Source of the DNA: Mya arenaria
Taxonomy: Eukaryota > Mollusca > Bivalvia > Myida > Myidae
Direction of reading: 5' to 3'
Length of the DNA stretch: 64,000 nucleotides
Assembly: GCF_026914265.1 (NCBI RefSeq)
Contig: NC_069130.1
Location: 12,513,700-12,577,699 of the forward strand
The notes under the pieces were generated by a model. The model was not told the origin of the DNA and did not search any database. It saw only the letters and a list, made by a program, of their open reading frames with translations. This document shows positions 24,009 through 36,566 of the stretch, in pieces. Numbering within the stretch: position 1 is the stretch's first letter; every line of letters begins with the position of its first letter. A program made the position numbers and the translations under genes.

Positions 24009-26540
24009 CTATGTGGATCCCATCTTGGGGCACTCGGGACTTAAGAAGTTTCGCGGCATCACATAGTTTTCTTGCTTTTCTCTGAAATAGAAGATGGGTG
24101 CATGTTTGATAAATGTATGTACCTAAAATTATTGTCAATGATATATTTTAATTGTTATATTGAATCACATTAAACTATGATAAATTCACTGGTCACTGTT
24201 ATATCAATATGGGCAATGGTCTCATCTTGTTATGACTTAATGTACATGTTTAAAGTACTAAGAGTTGATGCTCCACTCATCTGTTTCTCTCTCTCTAGAG
24301 ATATATCTCTAGAAAACATTTTAGAAGAGTTATGGGCATTGTTGCACATAATGCATTAAGCATTGAATACAAGTGTCCTAAGTTTCATTTGAACATTTTG
24401 AGTGATTTTTCGAGTTGATTCCAATATTAAATAAGACAACACAAAATTGTGTCAAGCTAAACATAAGTAAAACTTACATGTCATATTGAAGGAAGGAGAA
24501 TACTTCGTTGATCTGTGACTGTGAGATTTCACCATCAATTTGTGCTAGGTAAGTGTAAATATCCTTGAAAAGAGGGAAGGGAATTTTGGCTGATCCACCT
24601 TCAGGCTCGGCTGTCAATATCTCGCACACCGTCTTCATGGCCTGTGTGATATTCTGCAAGAAAAAAGGGTTGTTCTTTATGAGAGAAAAGACAAGGTAGA
24701 AAAATACACATGAGTACACTGTAGAATATCAGTGTACATGTTAATGAATATTTTTGCTGTGCATCCCAAGCCCTGGGAACCATTATTATTGAACTGTGTA
24801 TCAGCAGGATGCTTTCTTATGCATTAATTAATTGGACAAAGCTAAGCTTGGGACTCTCAGAATTTTTGCTCAGGACCCATGGCTATAAAATATGTGAGTC
24901 CCGAATGATGCACTCAAGCTTACTTGAATCACTGAGTTGTTAATGTGAACGACATGACATTCTCATATCAGTATTTCGATCTTGTTCTTTTTGCAGTTGG
25001 GCATTTTCTTAATGCTCAAGCACAGAATGAACAAATTAATAATTCTAAATGATTCTGGCTATCAGTTTCCTTTGGACTTATGATCATACATGAAGTACTT
25101 ATAGATAGATTGTAATATCAATTAACTGGTTGTTAGCTTTTTTACATTAGTATACAACTTTAATACACAAGCTTAGGCACCATACTTTTAGTTTAGCAAA
25201 AAGACTCAACTTTTCTCTTTTAGTTGTTGAACATTAATAAATTGAATAACAATATGGTAGTTTAAATATCGGACTACTCACATCTGCCACAGCGGAGCAT
25301 GCTAATGCAAAGAATTTATTCCATTCCACATCACCACCAAAACTTCCTATTCTGACCAGATCATCAAACTGTTCTTTTGGAAGCGCCAAATCTGTCCATT
25401 TCTCCTCAATTTGTCGCAGAGGAGCTGTCTTTTTTGGCCCAAGCTGAAAGTACAGAAATGTTGTCATTGTTGTTTGGTATGTAACCTTTGATCATTCTCT
25501 TTAAATTCAATTTACAGTATGTTTTTTTTTTGTTTCATTTAAAAAATCAATTGCTGTAATTGGTCATCAGGCTTCAATGATGTTCATGAATGATTGAATA
25601 AAAGCGTTGGCCCTTTTACAAAAGTTTGGTATAAAAAGATCTGCAACATTTCTCTGCGCAAAGTGTACAGGAGAAGTTGTACCAGTGGGAATTTGTGCCA
25701 GATTTGAAGAAGTTGTCCAATATTTTTTTTATATACTTTTTGTTTTGTTTTTTAGTTATAAGACAAACACTGCATGCACTGAGTTTTTGAAATCATGGGC
25801 TCAACATGTTGTTCTTGGTAACATACCGGTATATGGGGCAAGTTTCCCAAGTATTGTACAACTTTGCAATAGTAAAACTTTGTGTTGGTACAACTTCTCT
25901 TTTTATCTGTGCAAAATACCAATCAAACTAATAGATCTTAATTTTGAATTTCCTTTAGTAAAGGCTTGTACTTTGTTACCCTTGGTCATTGATCATGTTT
26001 GAAATGTAGTAACTTTCATCCAGGCAACCAAGTGTTTGATAATTGTTGCCCAAAGGAAACTTATCAAACTGACTGATAGGTACCTGTTTGTTCAGAACTC
26101 TGAGAAGGCCAGGGGTGAGCCCAGTGTCTGTCTTTTGTGTTGCAACTGGCATTTCGAGACGCTCCTTAACTGGAGGTGTCTCACCCTTTGACATTGCCTT
26201 GAAATACCTGAAAACAAATATATTATTTCTTTTAGATTATTATTAAAGTAAAGAAATTTCAGGCTCTACAACATTAGCCGAAACAGCTTAGGTATCAATT
26301 CATTAAATTCCTGATGCCTTTTTTGAAAAAGAAGAGTAGTAAAATATTTCTTGAAGGATAATTAATGTTCAAGTAAACACATTATTGTGATCACCAAACT
26401 TACGCAGAAGACCAGCTAAGAACATCTGATGGCTGTGTGCGGATTGCAGCTTTTGTAAATTGCTTTAGGATGTCGGGCAGCTGTGGTGGGATGTTTATCT
26501 GCTGGTTGCAGTAAAACGGCTCATCTGGATTCCCTGGCAT
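24009..26540 (-). CDS. ROPN1L: Ropporin-1-like protein, 5 coding exons, complete
   Basis: Exons in order: 26540-26404, 26207-26084, 25443-25282, 24653-24478, 24081-24009 (stop TAG). The total is 672 nt (223 residues; human ROPN1L has 230), with all four junctions in phase. The protein starts MPGNPDEPFYCNQQINIPPQ. An RIIa-type dimerisation/docking fold (PPQLPDILKQFTKAAIRTQP, about residues 18-47) is followed by the family words RLEMPVATQKTDTGLTPGLL and EILTAEPEGGSAKIPF. Ropporins dock on the amphipathic helices of A-kinase-anchoring and radial-spoke proteins in sperm flagella and motile cilia. A 5' UTR acceptor is likely at about 26584, so the transcript should start further right, where an X-box-like site lies (27045-27059). 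Confidence 0.95.
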
Positions 26541-27959
26541 TCTTCCTTTTGTTCTATAAAATCACTCTTGCAAGACCTGAATTGTTCAAATAATAAATCC
26601 AAACCATTCAGTACACATCACTAGAGTACACCTGGTATGTATATGTTAACAGGGTTTACCATGAATTTTTTAGTCTCTGACACAGTGTTATGGTTTAAAA
26701 GGATGTAGGTCCCATGTCCACTTGACTACATGCAATTCCTCGCATACACAAAATTAATTGTAACTGAATATATGCTGTTCATGGGACCCATATCAACATA
26801 TCATAGTAAAATATCAACGTAGCAAGTGTTGGTATGAAAATGAACGAGTACGAACAAAATGGCATAAATTATCCGCTGGAATAAGAAGACGGTCATTTAA
26901 CCGTATTAGCCATTATTAACGTTTTCTTTAACATTGATTTTATTTCTTTAAAAATACTTGCATAAGCAAAACAAACCTTTTGATAAGCAAATCGACGTTA
27001 TGTTCCTTTCAAAAATGTAAACAAGCAGAGTGTAGACGATGTTTGTTGTTGTTGGCAACGGCACGCGCATTCATCTGCGCATCTGTCATTCTTTCCGGTA
27101 TGTTTGATTGCATACAACTAATATTTTTATTGGTAGCGGTTATTCCCCTTTCAGTAGCATTTTAGCCTTTGTTACAATGCAGACAGGCACGAGATTACGC
27201 AGCGGGAGCGTACTCTATGTCTTATGCTGACAATGACTCTAGATATGATTACTCTTAAATAACAGTTTGAACACGCAGGAAATGAAAAAAAAATGTTTTC
27301 TAAATACCTCTTATATTTCAATATGTGTTATCTATTAACATAATTCACATTAAAATATCACTTCAAATTCATTGCGATTAGGATGGTCGCTAAGCACACT
27401 GGCTTCAAATAAAAGAGCTTTGGTCTTGATTCCCTGCCTGGACGCACGTGAGTTTGGTTTGTTGTCAACAGGCAAAACAAGTGAGTTTTCAGCTCTGAGT
27501 TGATCCAATTTGAATTATTTGATAAATTCCATTTATTTATGAAAGGGGTTTAACTGTTCAACAATAGATTATAATGCATATAAATCATATCTTGTAACCG
27601 TTGAATCTATTTGTGGCAAACATTTTAGCCGCAACTTCTTTAGTTGTGTAACTATTACTGTTGTCTGAATCAAGATCGAGCTGCCTGCACAAAAAGGGAT
27701 GCATGTTTCTACATGAACAATTTTCAAAAAGTTACAGTATTTAGTTACAGTTAAATTTGACATATCAGACATATCGGTTCCGCCTTATATATTAAAAAAA
27801 AACAACCAAGCAAGCAGATTGCTAGCATTCCTTTACCCCAACAAATGTCTCTTCTCAACAAATGGCTGGCCTTTTGGATTCAGACTGAATATGCATAGAG
27901 TATCTGCCGCAATACCATACATTCCATATCCAAATATTATACCTACCTACCGAACTTCT
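26541..27959. other. ROPN1L upstream region
   Basis: It contains a probable 5' UTR splice acceptor at about 26584 and a G+C-richer stretch near 27030-27090 with an X-box-like motif, a plausible promoter. From about 27180 to 27950 nothing recognisable was seen. Confidence 0.35.
27045..27059. promoter_or_regulatory. RFX X-box-like motif upstream of ROPN1L
   Basis: GTTGTTGTTGGCAAC fits the X-box form RYYNYY-N(1-3)-RRNRAC with a 3-nt spacer. It lies about 0.5 kb upstream of the ROPN1L start codon. RFX factors drive ciliary genes through such sites, and ROPN1L is a ciliary/flagellar gene. The left half-site is low-complexity (GTT)n, so chance is a real alternative. Confidence 0.35.
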
Positions 27960-29300
27960 TCACTATAGTTTAACTTGCACCAAAGATATGAAGATATTTT
28001 TTTTCTATTTGTAGTAACAGTGACCTTGACACCAGGTGCACCCCCTTACATGTAGAATAACTTCAGATAAAGACTAACATCTTCGTGAAGTTAATGGCTC
28101 TAACTCAATACCTTTTTAAGGTAAATGTACCTCTAAATTCCATGCTCTATATGCCTAATTGAATTTATGCCAAGGGCAATAACTCTGCTGGACACAACCA
28201 CAAACAAAACCCTAGATGAACAACTTCACATGCAGGTAAACATTTCGTTAAGTTTCATGACTCTGACTCCTATATAGGAGAAAGGGTGACACATTATTCC
28301 ATAAGTTATATGCAGTTTTTAAATAAGTCACGGGTCATAAACTGTACTCTGGAGGCAGCCATATGCTTTACCCTAGGATTTTAGTCGTATCTTCAATTAA
28401 TCTTAAAAATGATATAGTCGTCAATTGAAAAACAACATTGAAGTGTGCTATTTCCTCAACTTCGTGTTCTTTTCTTAATGTTGGTTAAAGTTCATTTCAT
28501 ACAAATATGTAGCAAAATAATGAAATTATGTGACTATGATAATTTCAATTAATGACTAAAATTGAATGAGATGTTTGTTGAAAATGCCTGCAGGTGCACA
28601 ACTTCACACGCTGGTCAACATTCCTGTAAAATTTGATGACTCTGGCACACACTTTTGGAGATATTTGAGACACATAATTGCATGCTCTTTATGCCGTATT
28701 TTCACAAAATCAAGGGCCATAACTTATTGGAAGAAGTGAGCAGTGGAGATACATGCAACTCACTATTTAGGTTGGATGTTCCATATGCTATTTCTAAACT
28801 ATGTCAAGGGCAATAACTGTGCACTTACTGCGTTCAGGAACACAATGGACGATAAGTTATTTCCTTATTCCATTTTCGAATAAGGAATAAGGAACTAGTG
28901 AATTTTTGAAGATATGCATAAAATCACTTCTATGTAATGTGTTTCCCTATTCCTTATTCAAACTCCGAATAAGGAACAGAAACCAAACGATTTAACACTT
29001 TTCGACAAAATAACTATGTAGAAGTGGTCTATATAAAAAGTTTTCCGAAATGCATCGTCTATTCAAGTGATTTTTGGTGCTTTTTAAAGTGCTTTAAAAA
29101 CGCCCCTTAATCCGAATAAGGAACAGAAAAATAAGAAACAATGAACTAGTTCAGGAACACAAAACCTCAGATGGACGATTTCACTAGCTTTTTAACATTC
29201 GTGTAAAGTTTGATATCACTGGCTTATATACATTTGGAGACTAGTGTGACACAATATTCGTATCTAAAGAAAAAAGGCATATTTTAATGCCTATCCCAAC
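27960..29300. repeat. Degenerate array of ~190-bp units, interrupted by an insertion
   Basis: Loose repeats built on 'gggcaataactctg', 'aacttcacatgcagg' and 'tttcatgactctgact' words recur at about 28080-28330, 28590-28830 and 29149-29260. This is the most decayed pearl-like array in the window and is split by the insertion at 28846-29148. Intergenic, downstream of FNBP4. Confidence 0.45.
28846..29148. mobile_element. 303-bp insertion flanked by a 14-bp target-site duplication
   Basis: The 14-mer GTTCAGGAACACAA occurs exactly at 28832-28845 and 29149-29162. The DNA between is unlike the host repeat and has several 'cgaataaggaac' words in both orientations. A duplication this long points to target-primed insertion (SINE/LINE-type) rather than a typical cut-and-paste element. 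No tRNA-like box or poly(A) tail is obvious, so the family is unassigned. Confidence 0.6.
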
Positions 29301-30816
29301 TACTCTTGTATGGTTTTAAATTCGTGCAATCAGGAAATTTATAAATTCATGTTTTGGGTCTTTATAAATACATTTAGTGACCTTTAACCTTTTCCCAAGT
29401 ACGCCCCATGGCCATTTTATGTTCTATGATCTTCGAAAAACCTGGGTAATAGAACAGGTTAAACAAGGCATATCTTTTTTTATCATTTAATACTCAGAAA
29501 TAATTCACAGTATTTTACAGTAAACAGTTAAGCACATTTTACATGTAATATCAGTTGGCTTTATACCAACATCTCAAGCAGAAAAAATATATAGGAGCAC
29601 CTGAAAAGATCTAATACAACATGGGATAGCTGTAGGCTTTTCACAGATAAATGTAGACCTGACAGAAGCATATTGGCACATTTTGCATCCAAAGATGCAT
29701 CACAACCATCTTGGTCACTTAAAAACTTAATTTAAGTCTTTTTAAACAATGAAAGCCATATGTACTTACCAGCGAAGCATGTATCTAAAATAATTTAAAC
29801 TGAACCATACATGCATCAAGACAGTAATGGTCTATACATGTATATGAACATTTACTTAATACTATGGCATGGTCTTTCTTCTAAGAAAAGGTATTTATGC
29901 GGTGCAATATGTTGATTTTAAATTAACAAGTATTTACAATCAAACACAATTTTTAAAATGTATACACTGTTCTTCTTTGTACTAGTAGTGCTCTAAAAAG
30001 AACACTGCGATGTTTCAATAGAAGAGTATGTGTTAGAATTAATAATTTTAAGGTCTGCCAGCGCCTATTGGCTGCATTATGGCTTGACCCAAACACATTC
30101 TTCATGCAGTTTAAAGAGGAATATAGAAGCCTAAATGGGGTATACCCTCATCATTGAATCAGGTATAAAGCAATGAGAATAATTCAGATCAAAAGAATTG
30201 GTTGTGTAACGACGATGAATTACATCTAAAACGTTGCACAACTAAGAGAAAAAAGTAAGAGGGCTTAGCCCCAGATAAATGGGGGCCAACCAGGCTCTGT
30301 GCAAGTCCCCTTGGTTTGGTCGCAAATCTCACCAATGGGAGGTTCAGAGCCTTGACTTGGACTAGCATCCTACCTGATGATATCCAGTGCCGATGTATTG
30401 AGAAAGTTAAGAAACAGTCACTAAATATATATCTACAAGACCAGCTTGGAAAGGACAAGGAGAGCAGAAATATAATTTCCCAAAAGCAGCACTGTTCTCT
30501 TAACAAATATTATGCGTACCACACATGCTGGTACATGCAAGTTCCTTTACATTTTACATGAAGTTTTTTTGTATTTAAACCATACACATTTCATACAATC
30601 ATGTTGTTCTTAAATGTATCTATACAACAAGCACTACACAAATTCACTGACTTGTTTTTCATTTCTGCCATGTATATCAAAATTAATACTATTGAAATAG
30701 TTCAGGAAGTTTTTTTCTGTATGTTCTACCACATACTTTTGTAACCGTCCATAAAATTTAAGCAACACAAATTGTCCACTTATTTCCACAAATGAAGTCT
30801 CTCTGCCGCACAGAAT
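29301..30816. other. Region downstream of FNBP4 (3' UTR and spacer)
   Basis: The FNBP4 3' UTR must begin here on the minus strand, but no convincing AATAAA could be placed close to the stop. Open frames at about 30189-30561 on both strands show no recognised domain. Confidence 0.3.
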
Positions 30817-33800
30817 TCATTCCAGCTCTGCGAGTTTCCTGCGTATTTCTGCTTCCCGCATCTGGCGAGTCTGTTCCTCCAACTCAACCTCTTTTTTAAC
30901 TTTCTGCCACTTCTGAACCATTGATGACACATGCTTCTTCTTCAGTGAGATGCTACCTGACCCCATCTGAATAAGATACAATAATTGCATTTTGAGTTTG
31001 ACTGTTAAAAGGAAGAAGAAAGTGTATAACTTGCAAATAAACTTAACAAAACATGCTTGTAAATCAGTTAAACAATGCATTTTCAAATTGCAATTTTGCA
31101 CTGATGACAATGTTACGATATACCAACTAGACTAGAACCGTACAACCCATTTTTGAAACAAGTAGCTTTTGATGTCATCGAGCCGGGTTGGCAATTGTTG
31201 TTGTGCCTTTTGTGGACTGTAAACCTTGTTATTATCACATCCAAATACTGATTGTGTATTTTCAGAACGACCATTCATATTTAACGGCTTTGTTCCTTAT
31301 ACATCCATTACTGACAGTGTTTTGATGTTCCCGCAACTTAAATTCATTCAGTAGATAAACGTGGATTGGGATGGACTAAACAATGCCACTATTCAATGTT
31401 TCAAAACCACAAAATGCTAAACCCATATGCAAACAGTAGTATGACCACCTTCTCACAGTATTGGCCATAATGCATTAACTCAAAACACACATAAAAATAG
31501 AGAAAAAGTTCTATAACTATCGTAAAATAGAATTCCTTTTAGTTAGTAGTTTGGAACTAATTTTGAAAATGGAAAATAATCTTCTGGTAATTGTGAATGA
31601 CAAATAAGAGCGCTGCACATCGAACCCCAATGCTCCTCCGTTCTTGTTTTTTCAGTAGAACCCAGCATTTTGGGCCTTACTATACATATGTGTATTGTCT
31701 TTGGTAGACATGTGTTCCAAATTGTATTTAAGTATTTAAACAGTTTTCAAGTAATTGCAATACTGAATAGGTATGTTTTTGCAAAGTGACACTGATGTCT
31801 TCCCAACGACTATGAAAATACCTTGACATTCTTTCTTCAAGATTATAACAAAAGAAATATACATAAAAAAGAAGAAAACATTTCATCACTTCAGGATGCC
31901 TTCACAAACCTTTTATTGTTTTAACAAGTTTATCCAATATACATACCTTTTCTTTCTTCTTTTTCTTCTTTTCCTCTGTAGCAGGGGCGACCCCTTGTGG
32001 AGCCTCATGCCCGAAAGGAGCCCCATCCGGAACCCCTTGGTCTGGCTCCCCAATACCTCCTGCTTCACCTGAACACAACAGGATAAACCATAATGTAAGT
32101 TATTCAATAATCTAGTGTACGGAATTTGAAGCAATGGTAAATTGCTTACAAAGCAAACTTCAAGATTATCCAAGCTAAATAATAAAAATAAAAAAAAAAT
32201 TGATGGAAAAACTGCTGACTTTCATTTTGTTTGCAGGAGAGTTTTTATCATTCTGAAGCAATACAATCCTGATTATGTGTCCACATTGTCTCCAAGAAAC
32301 TCTTTTTATCTTAAAATGATTCCTTTGACTGATTTTTATTTAAAAAATGTGAATATAACAATAATTTACCGCTTTCATCGGCCAAAGTAATGCTTATATA
32401 TGGTCTTATGCTGTGGGGTAAAAACACAAGTATGGTACCTGGAGGAAACTACCATAACTTGCCCAGCTTTGTAAATTTGGTGAATGTTAACACACTTGTT
32501 AAACATTTATCATAGAATATGTATAATATTTCTATAAACATTTTTAAAATAAACTCATTCTGACTTGTATAATGTCCAATGGCTGGTTCCCCATCTGTTG
32601 GAGGTGGAGGCTGTTGGTAGCTGACTGTGTCTGAGGCAAGCTGGGGACCGGACTCAATCACAGAACCAAACTTCAGGGGAAGGTCATTCATGGCGTAATG
32701 GTCTGCATCTGAACCACCATATACTGGCACCTGATTTAAATACTTACTCATAATTGATCAAAATAAAAACAAAACATTCCTTTTAACTATATGCGTACAT
32801 TTTACTCTTCTCTTTTAAACTGCTTTTTTTGCATTTAAATCAAAATGTGACAGACTTTCAAAGCGTTTGCACTTAAAAGTTAAACTATAACACATTCAAA
32901 TGATGAACTATCAGTTACTGGAAAGAATAAACTAGAACTACGCGAGTCAGATGTGTCGCCTGACAAATGATTTACTGTCAACATTATAGCTGTTAGATTG
33001 GCATTTTATTCATTTATAAACAATGATGTTGCCATTTAACTTAGGTGGCATTTGAACTGAAGGTAACAACGTTAAGCCGGACAAAAAATAACAAATTATT
33101 TTTACAACGGGCAATAACTCTAAAAATATGGAAGCAAAAGGAATGGTTCTTGTGCACTGCACTTGCCTCAAAGAAATCTATCAACCTATTAAGTTTCAGG
33201 TTGATACCTCTTATAGTTTACGATATATGTCCCTGACAAAATTTTAGCTTGAAAATTTACAAAGGGCAATTATTCTAAACATATAGATGCAAGAGTTTCG
33301 GTTCTTATGCACTGCACTTGCCCTCAATGAGATCTATCTCCATATGTAATTTCAAGTTGAGACCACTAAAAGTTCATGAGATTTGCCCCTGACAAGTGAA
33401 AATGGGACGCCACCGATGCCAAAAATCATACATTTTAAATTTGAACAGACACATATTTTTTATTTTTTTTACAAAAACAATTGACTAGAGGGCCTTATTT
33501 ATCTTTATTTAGGAGTATCTTACCTGTGCTATGGCACTTGAACTGTCTACTACATTTGTAGGTTCCGGGGTGGGTGGTTCAACTCCTGGAGGAGGGGGCT
33601 GGGAGGGGGGTAATGCTGGCATGGTTATGGGATACATAGAACCAACTGACATGAACTCCTGACCTGAAGGACCCGCTACAATGGCTGCAAGACAAAAGAG
33701 AAACAAATTTATATGCATGTTCAGTATGAAATAATAAGTGTCTATATGGTCACCATGACTTTGACCCTTGACCAATTGACAGAATATCAACAATGTCTAC

Positions 33801-36530
33801 TACTGACCATGACCAATGTGCATACTGCACCAAATCTTTCAAAAGTTATTCATCGGAAAGGCCTGGGTTTTTTTCTTTCCAGTAAAGGTCAGCATGACCA
33901 TGACTGTTGACCTATTAGCCCCAAAAGGAGTCATCTAATTACTAGAACCAATGCACATAACAAGTTTGTAGTCTCTAAACCAAGACAATCAAAAGTTAAT
34001 GATTGGAAACACCCATGATTCATCTAGTGAAGGTCATGAAATGAAAGAGTGACGTCAGACAAAGTAATCCCTTTGTCAGCTATGCCTTGCTGCCTTGCTG
34101 ATGACCAAAACTCTAGAAGAAAAGGTTACGGTAGTATATCTTTACATATTTACCAGATTCAGTCTTTTCTTTCTTCTTGGATTTGTCTTTTTTCTTCTTT
34201 TTCTTCTTCTCTTTCTTCTCCTTGTGGTGGTGATTATCAGGGGGCAAGGGAGGTAACTCATCTGGCAATATTGGGGCTGGAGGCTCCTTGGGCCTGAAAT
34301 TACATGGTAGATGTTTTATTTGTATCATTCTTCATTTAGCATTTTAATAGATAATACATGGATTACAATACGCTGTTATAATAAACTGTAAATAACATTT
34401 TTATTTTGAAGTAATGGGCAACACCAAATGTTTGGGAGTCAATGGGCCAAATGTTGTAAACTTTGTTAAAGTTAACAGCATTGTTAACAGCATCGTTGTT
34501 AACTGTGAAATTGATAGTGCACGGAAATTTTAATGGATACAATCGTGATCTGCAGTATTTCTAACAAGATTTGAGACTGTTAAAATTGTACTTGTTTTAT
34601 GCAAATATATGAGCTGCCATAAAATATTTCACCTTTTTAAAGTTTACAATGATGTAAGTTCTGAACAATTGGCCCATAAACAGTGACACTGACACACAGC
34701 CTATGATATTACATGTATTTCAATTTTATTCTTCAAAAAAACATAACCAATAAGGAAATAACAACTGTGTTTGAGACAAATTGTTGTTGTTTTACATACG
34801 GTTGTTGTTGTTCTTCTGTTTCCTCCTCCTCGCTATCACTGCCATACATGAGCTGGAGGGACTTGACAGCTGAATGTTCCTCAGCAGGTGGGGGAGGGGG
34901 TGGCGGTGGTGCCGTCACTGCACTCAGTAGCTTATGGGGAGGCGCTGGGGACTGGAAACTGTACTGGCTGCTCGAGGATGGCTCTAAAAGGTATTTTGTA
35001 TATACAATTTATCTTATTTTTCCGTACCTGTACAAATAGTTATAGATCTTATTATAGCGTGGCAAAGATATAACTATCAGCTAATAATTTGAAAAGCAAC
35101 CTTTAAATTGTTATCTTCATTTCGTGAATTTCTATGACAATGTGTATTAATCTTATTCAATTGATACATCTTATTTATTTTTTTTATAAATATAATGTTT
35201 CCTATTACCAAAAAGTATCTTTTTTTAATTACAAGAGGCACATCAGTGCCTGTGCTCCACTGGCCAAAAGGTTCAAGCAAAAACCACCTAACGAACATTT
35301 TCGTCAAGTTTCATAGAAATACAATCATCAATTTTTGAGGAGAAGTTATTTAAAAAAATTTTTTACTTTAATAGCTCTGGCTGCCATGTTGTGCAGTTGA
35401 CCGAAATGATTTGGGCAATTTGAGTAAAGGAGCACCAAACAAACATTTCTGTCAAGTTTTATCGAAAAAAGGTCATCGGTTTCGACGACAAGTCGTATAA
35501 AGTTTTTTTTATTTTTTAGCTCTGGCAGCCATGGTGTGCAGTGGACTGGAACCATTTAACAAATTTTGGTTAATGACCATCCAAGGAACATTTCTGTTAA
35601 GTTTCATCAAAATCTGATCATCGGTTTCTGAGAAGATGTTCTTTAAAGGTTTTTCTATTTTTTTGCCCTGGCAGCCATGTTGTGCAGCGGACCGGAACCA
35701 TTTGAGCAATTTTGGTTAAGGACCACCCAAGGAACAATTCTGTCAAGTTTCATCAAAATCTGCCTAACCGTTTCAGAGGAGATGTCGTTTAAAGATTTTG
35801 CTATTTTTAGCTGTGGCGGCCATATTGTGCAATGGACCAGAACCATTTGAGCAATTTTAATAAAGGACCACCCAAGGAACATTACTGTCAAGTTTCATCA
35901 AAATCTGCCGAACCGTTTCAGAGGAGATGTCGTTTAAAGATTTTGCTATTTTTAGCTCTGGCGGCCATATTGTGCAATGGACCGGAACCATTTGAGCAAT
36001 TTTGGTAAAGGACCACCCAAGGAACATTTCTGTTAAGTTTCATCAAAATCTGATCATCGGTTTCTGAGAAGATGTTCTTTAAAGGTTTTTCTATTTTTTT
36101 GCCCTGGCAGCCATGTTGTGCAGCGGACCGGAACCATTTGAGCAATTTTGGTTAAGGACCACCCAAGGAACAATTCTGTCAAGTTTCATCAAAATCTGCC
36201 TATCCGTTTCAGAGGAGATGTCGTTTAAAGATTTTGCTATTTTTAGCTGTGGCGGCCATATTGTGCAATGGACCAGAACCATTTGAGCAATTTTAATAAA
36301 GGACAACCCAAGGAACATTACTGTCAAGTTTCATCAAAATCTGCCGAACCGTTTCAGAGGAGATGTCGTTTAAAGATTTTGCTATTTTCAGCTCTGGCGG
36401 CCATATTGTGCAATGGACCGGAACCATTTGAGCAATTTTGGTAAAGGACCACCAAAGGAACATTCCTGTGAAGTTTTGTCAAAATCCGCTTATCAGTTTC
36501 AGAGGAGATGTCGTTTAAAGTAAAAGTTTA

Positions 36531-36566
<36 letters not shown>

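Noticed and set aside
30189-30561. Overlapping open frames on both strands downstream of FNBP4
   Set aside because: No recognised homology, and frames on both strands of the same stretch suggest chance.
35346-36327. Several 66-78-codon minus-strand frames with PLHNMAARAKK
   Set aside because: All lie in the 145-bp tandem array and copy its period.
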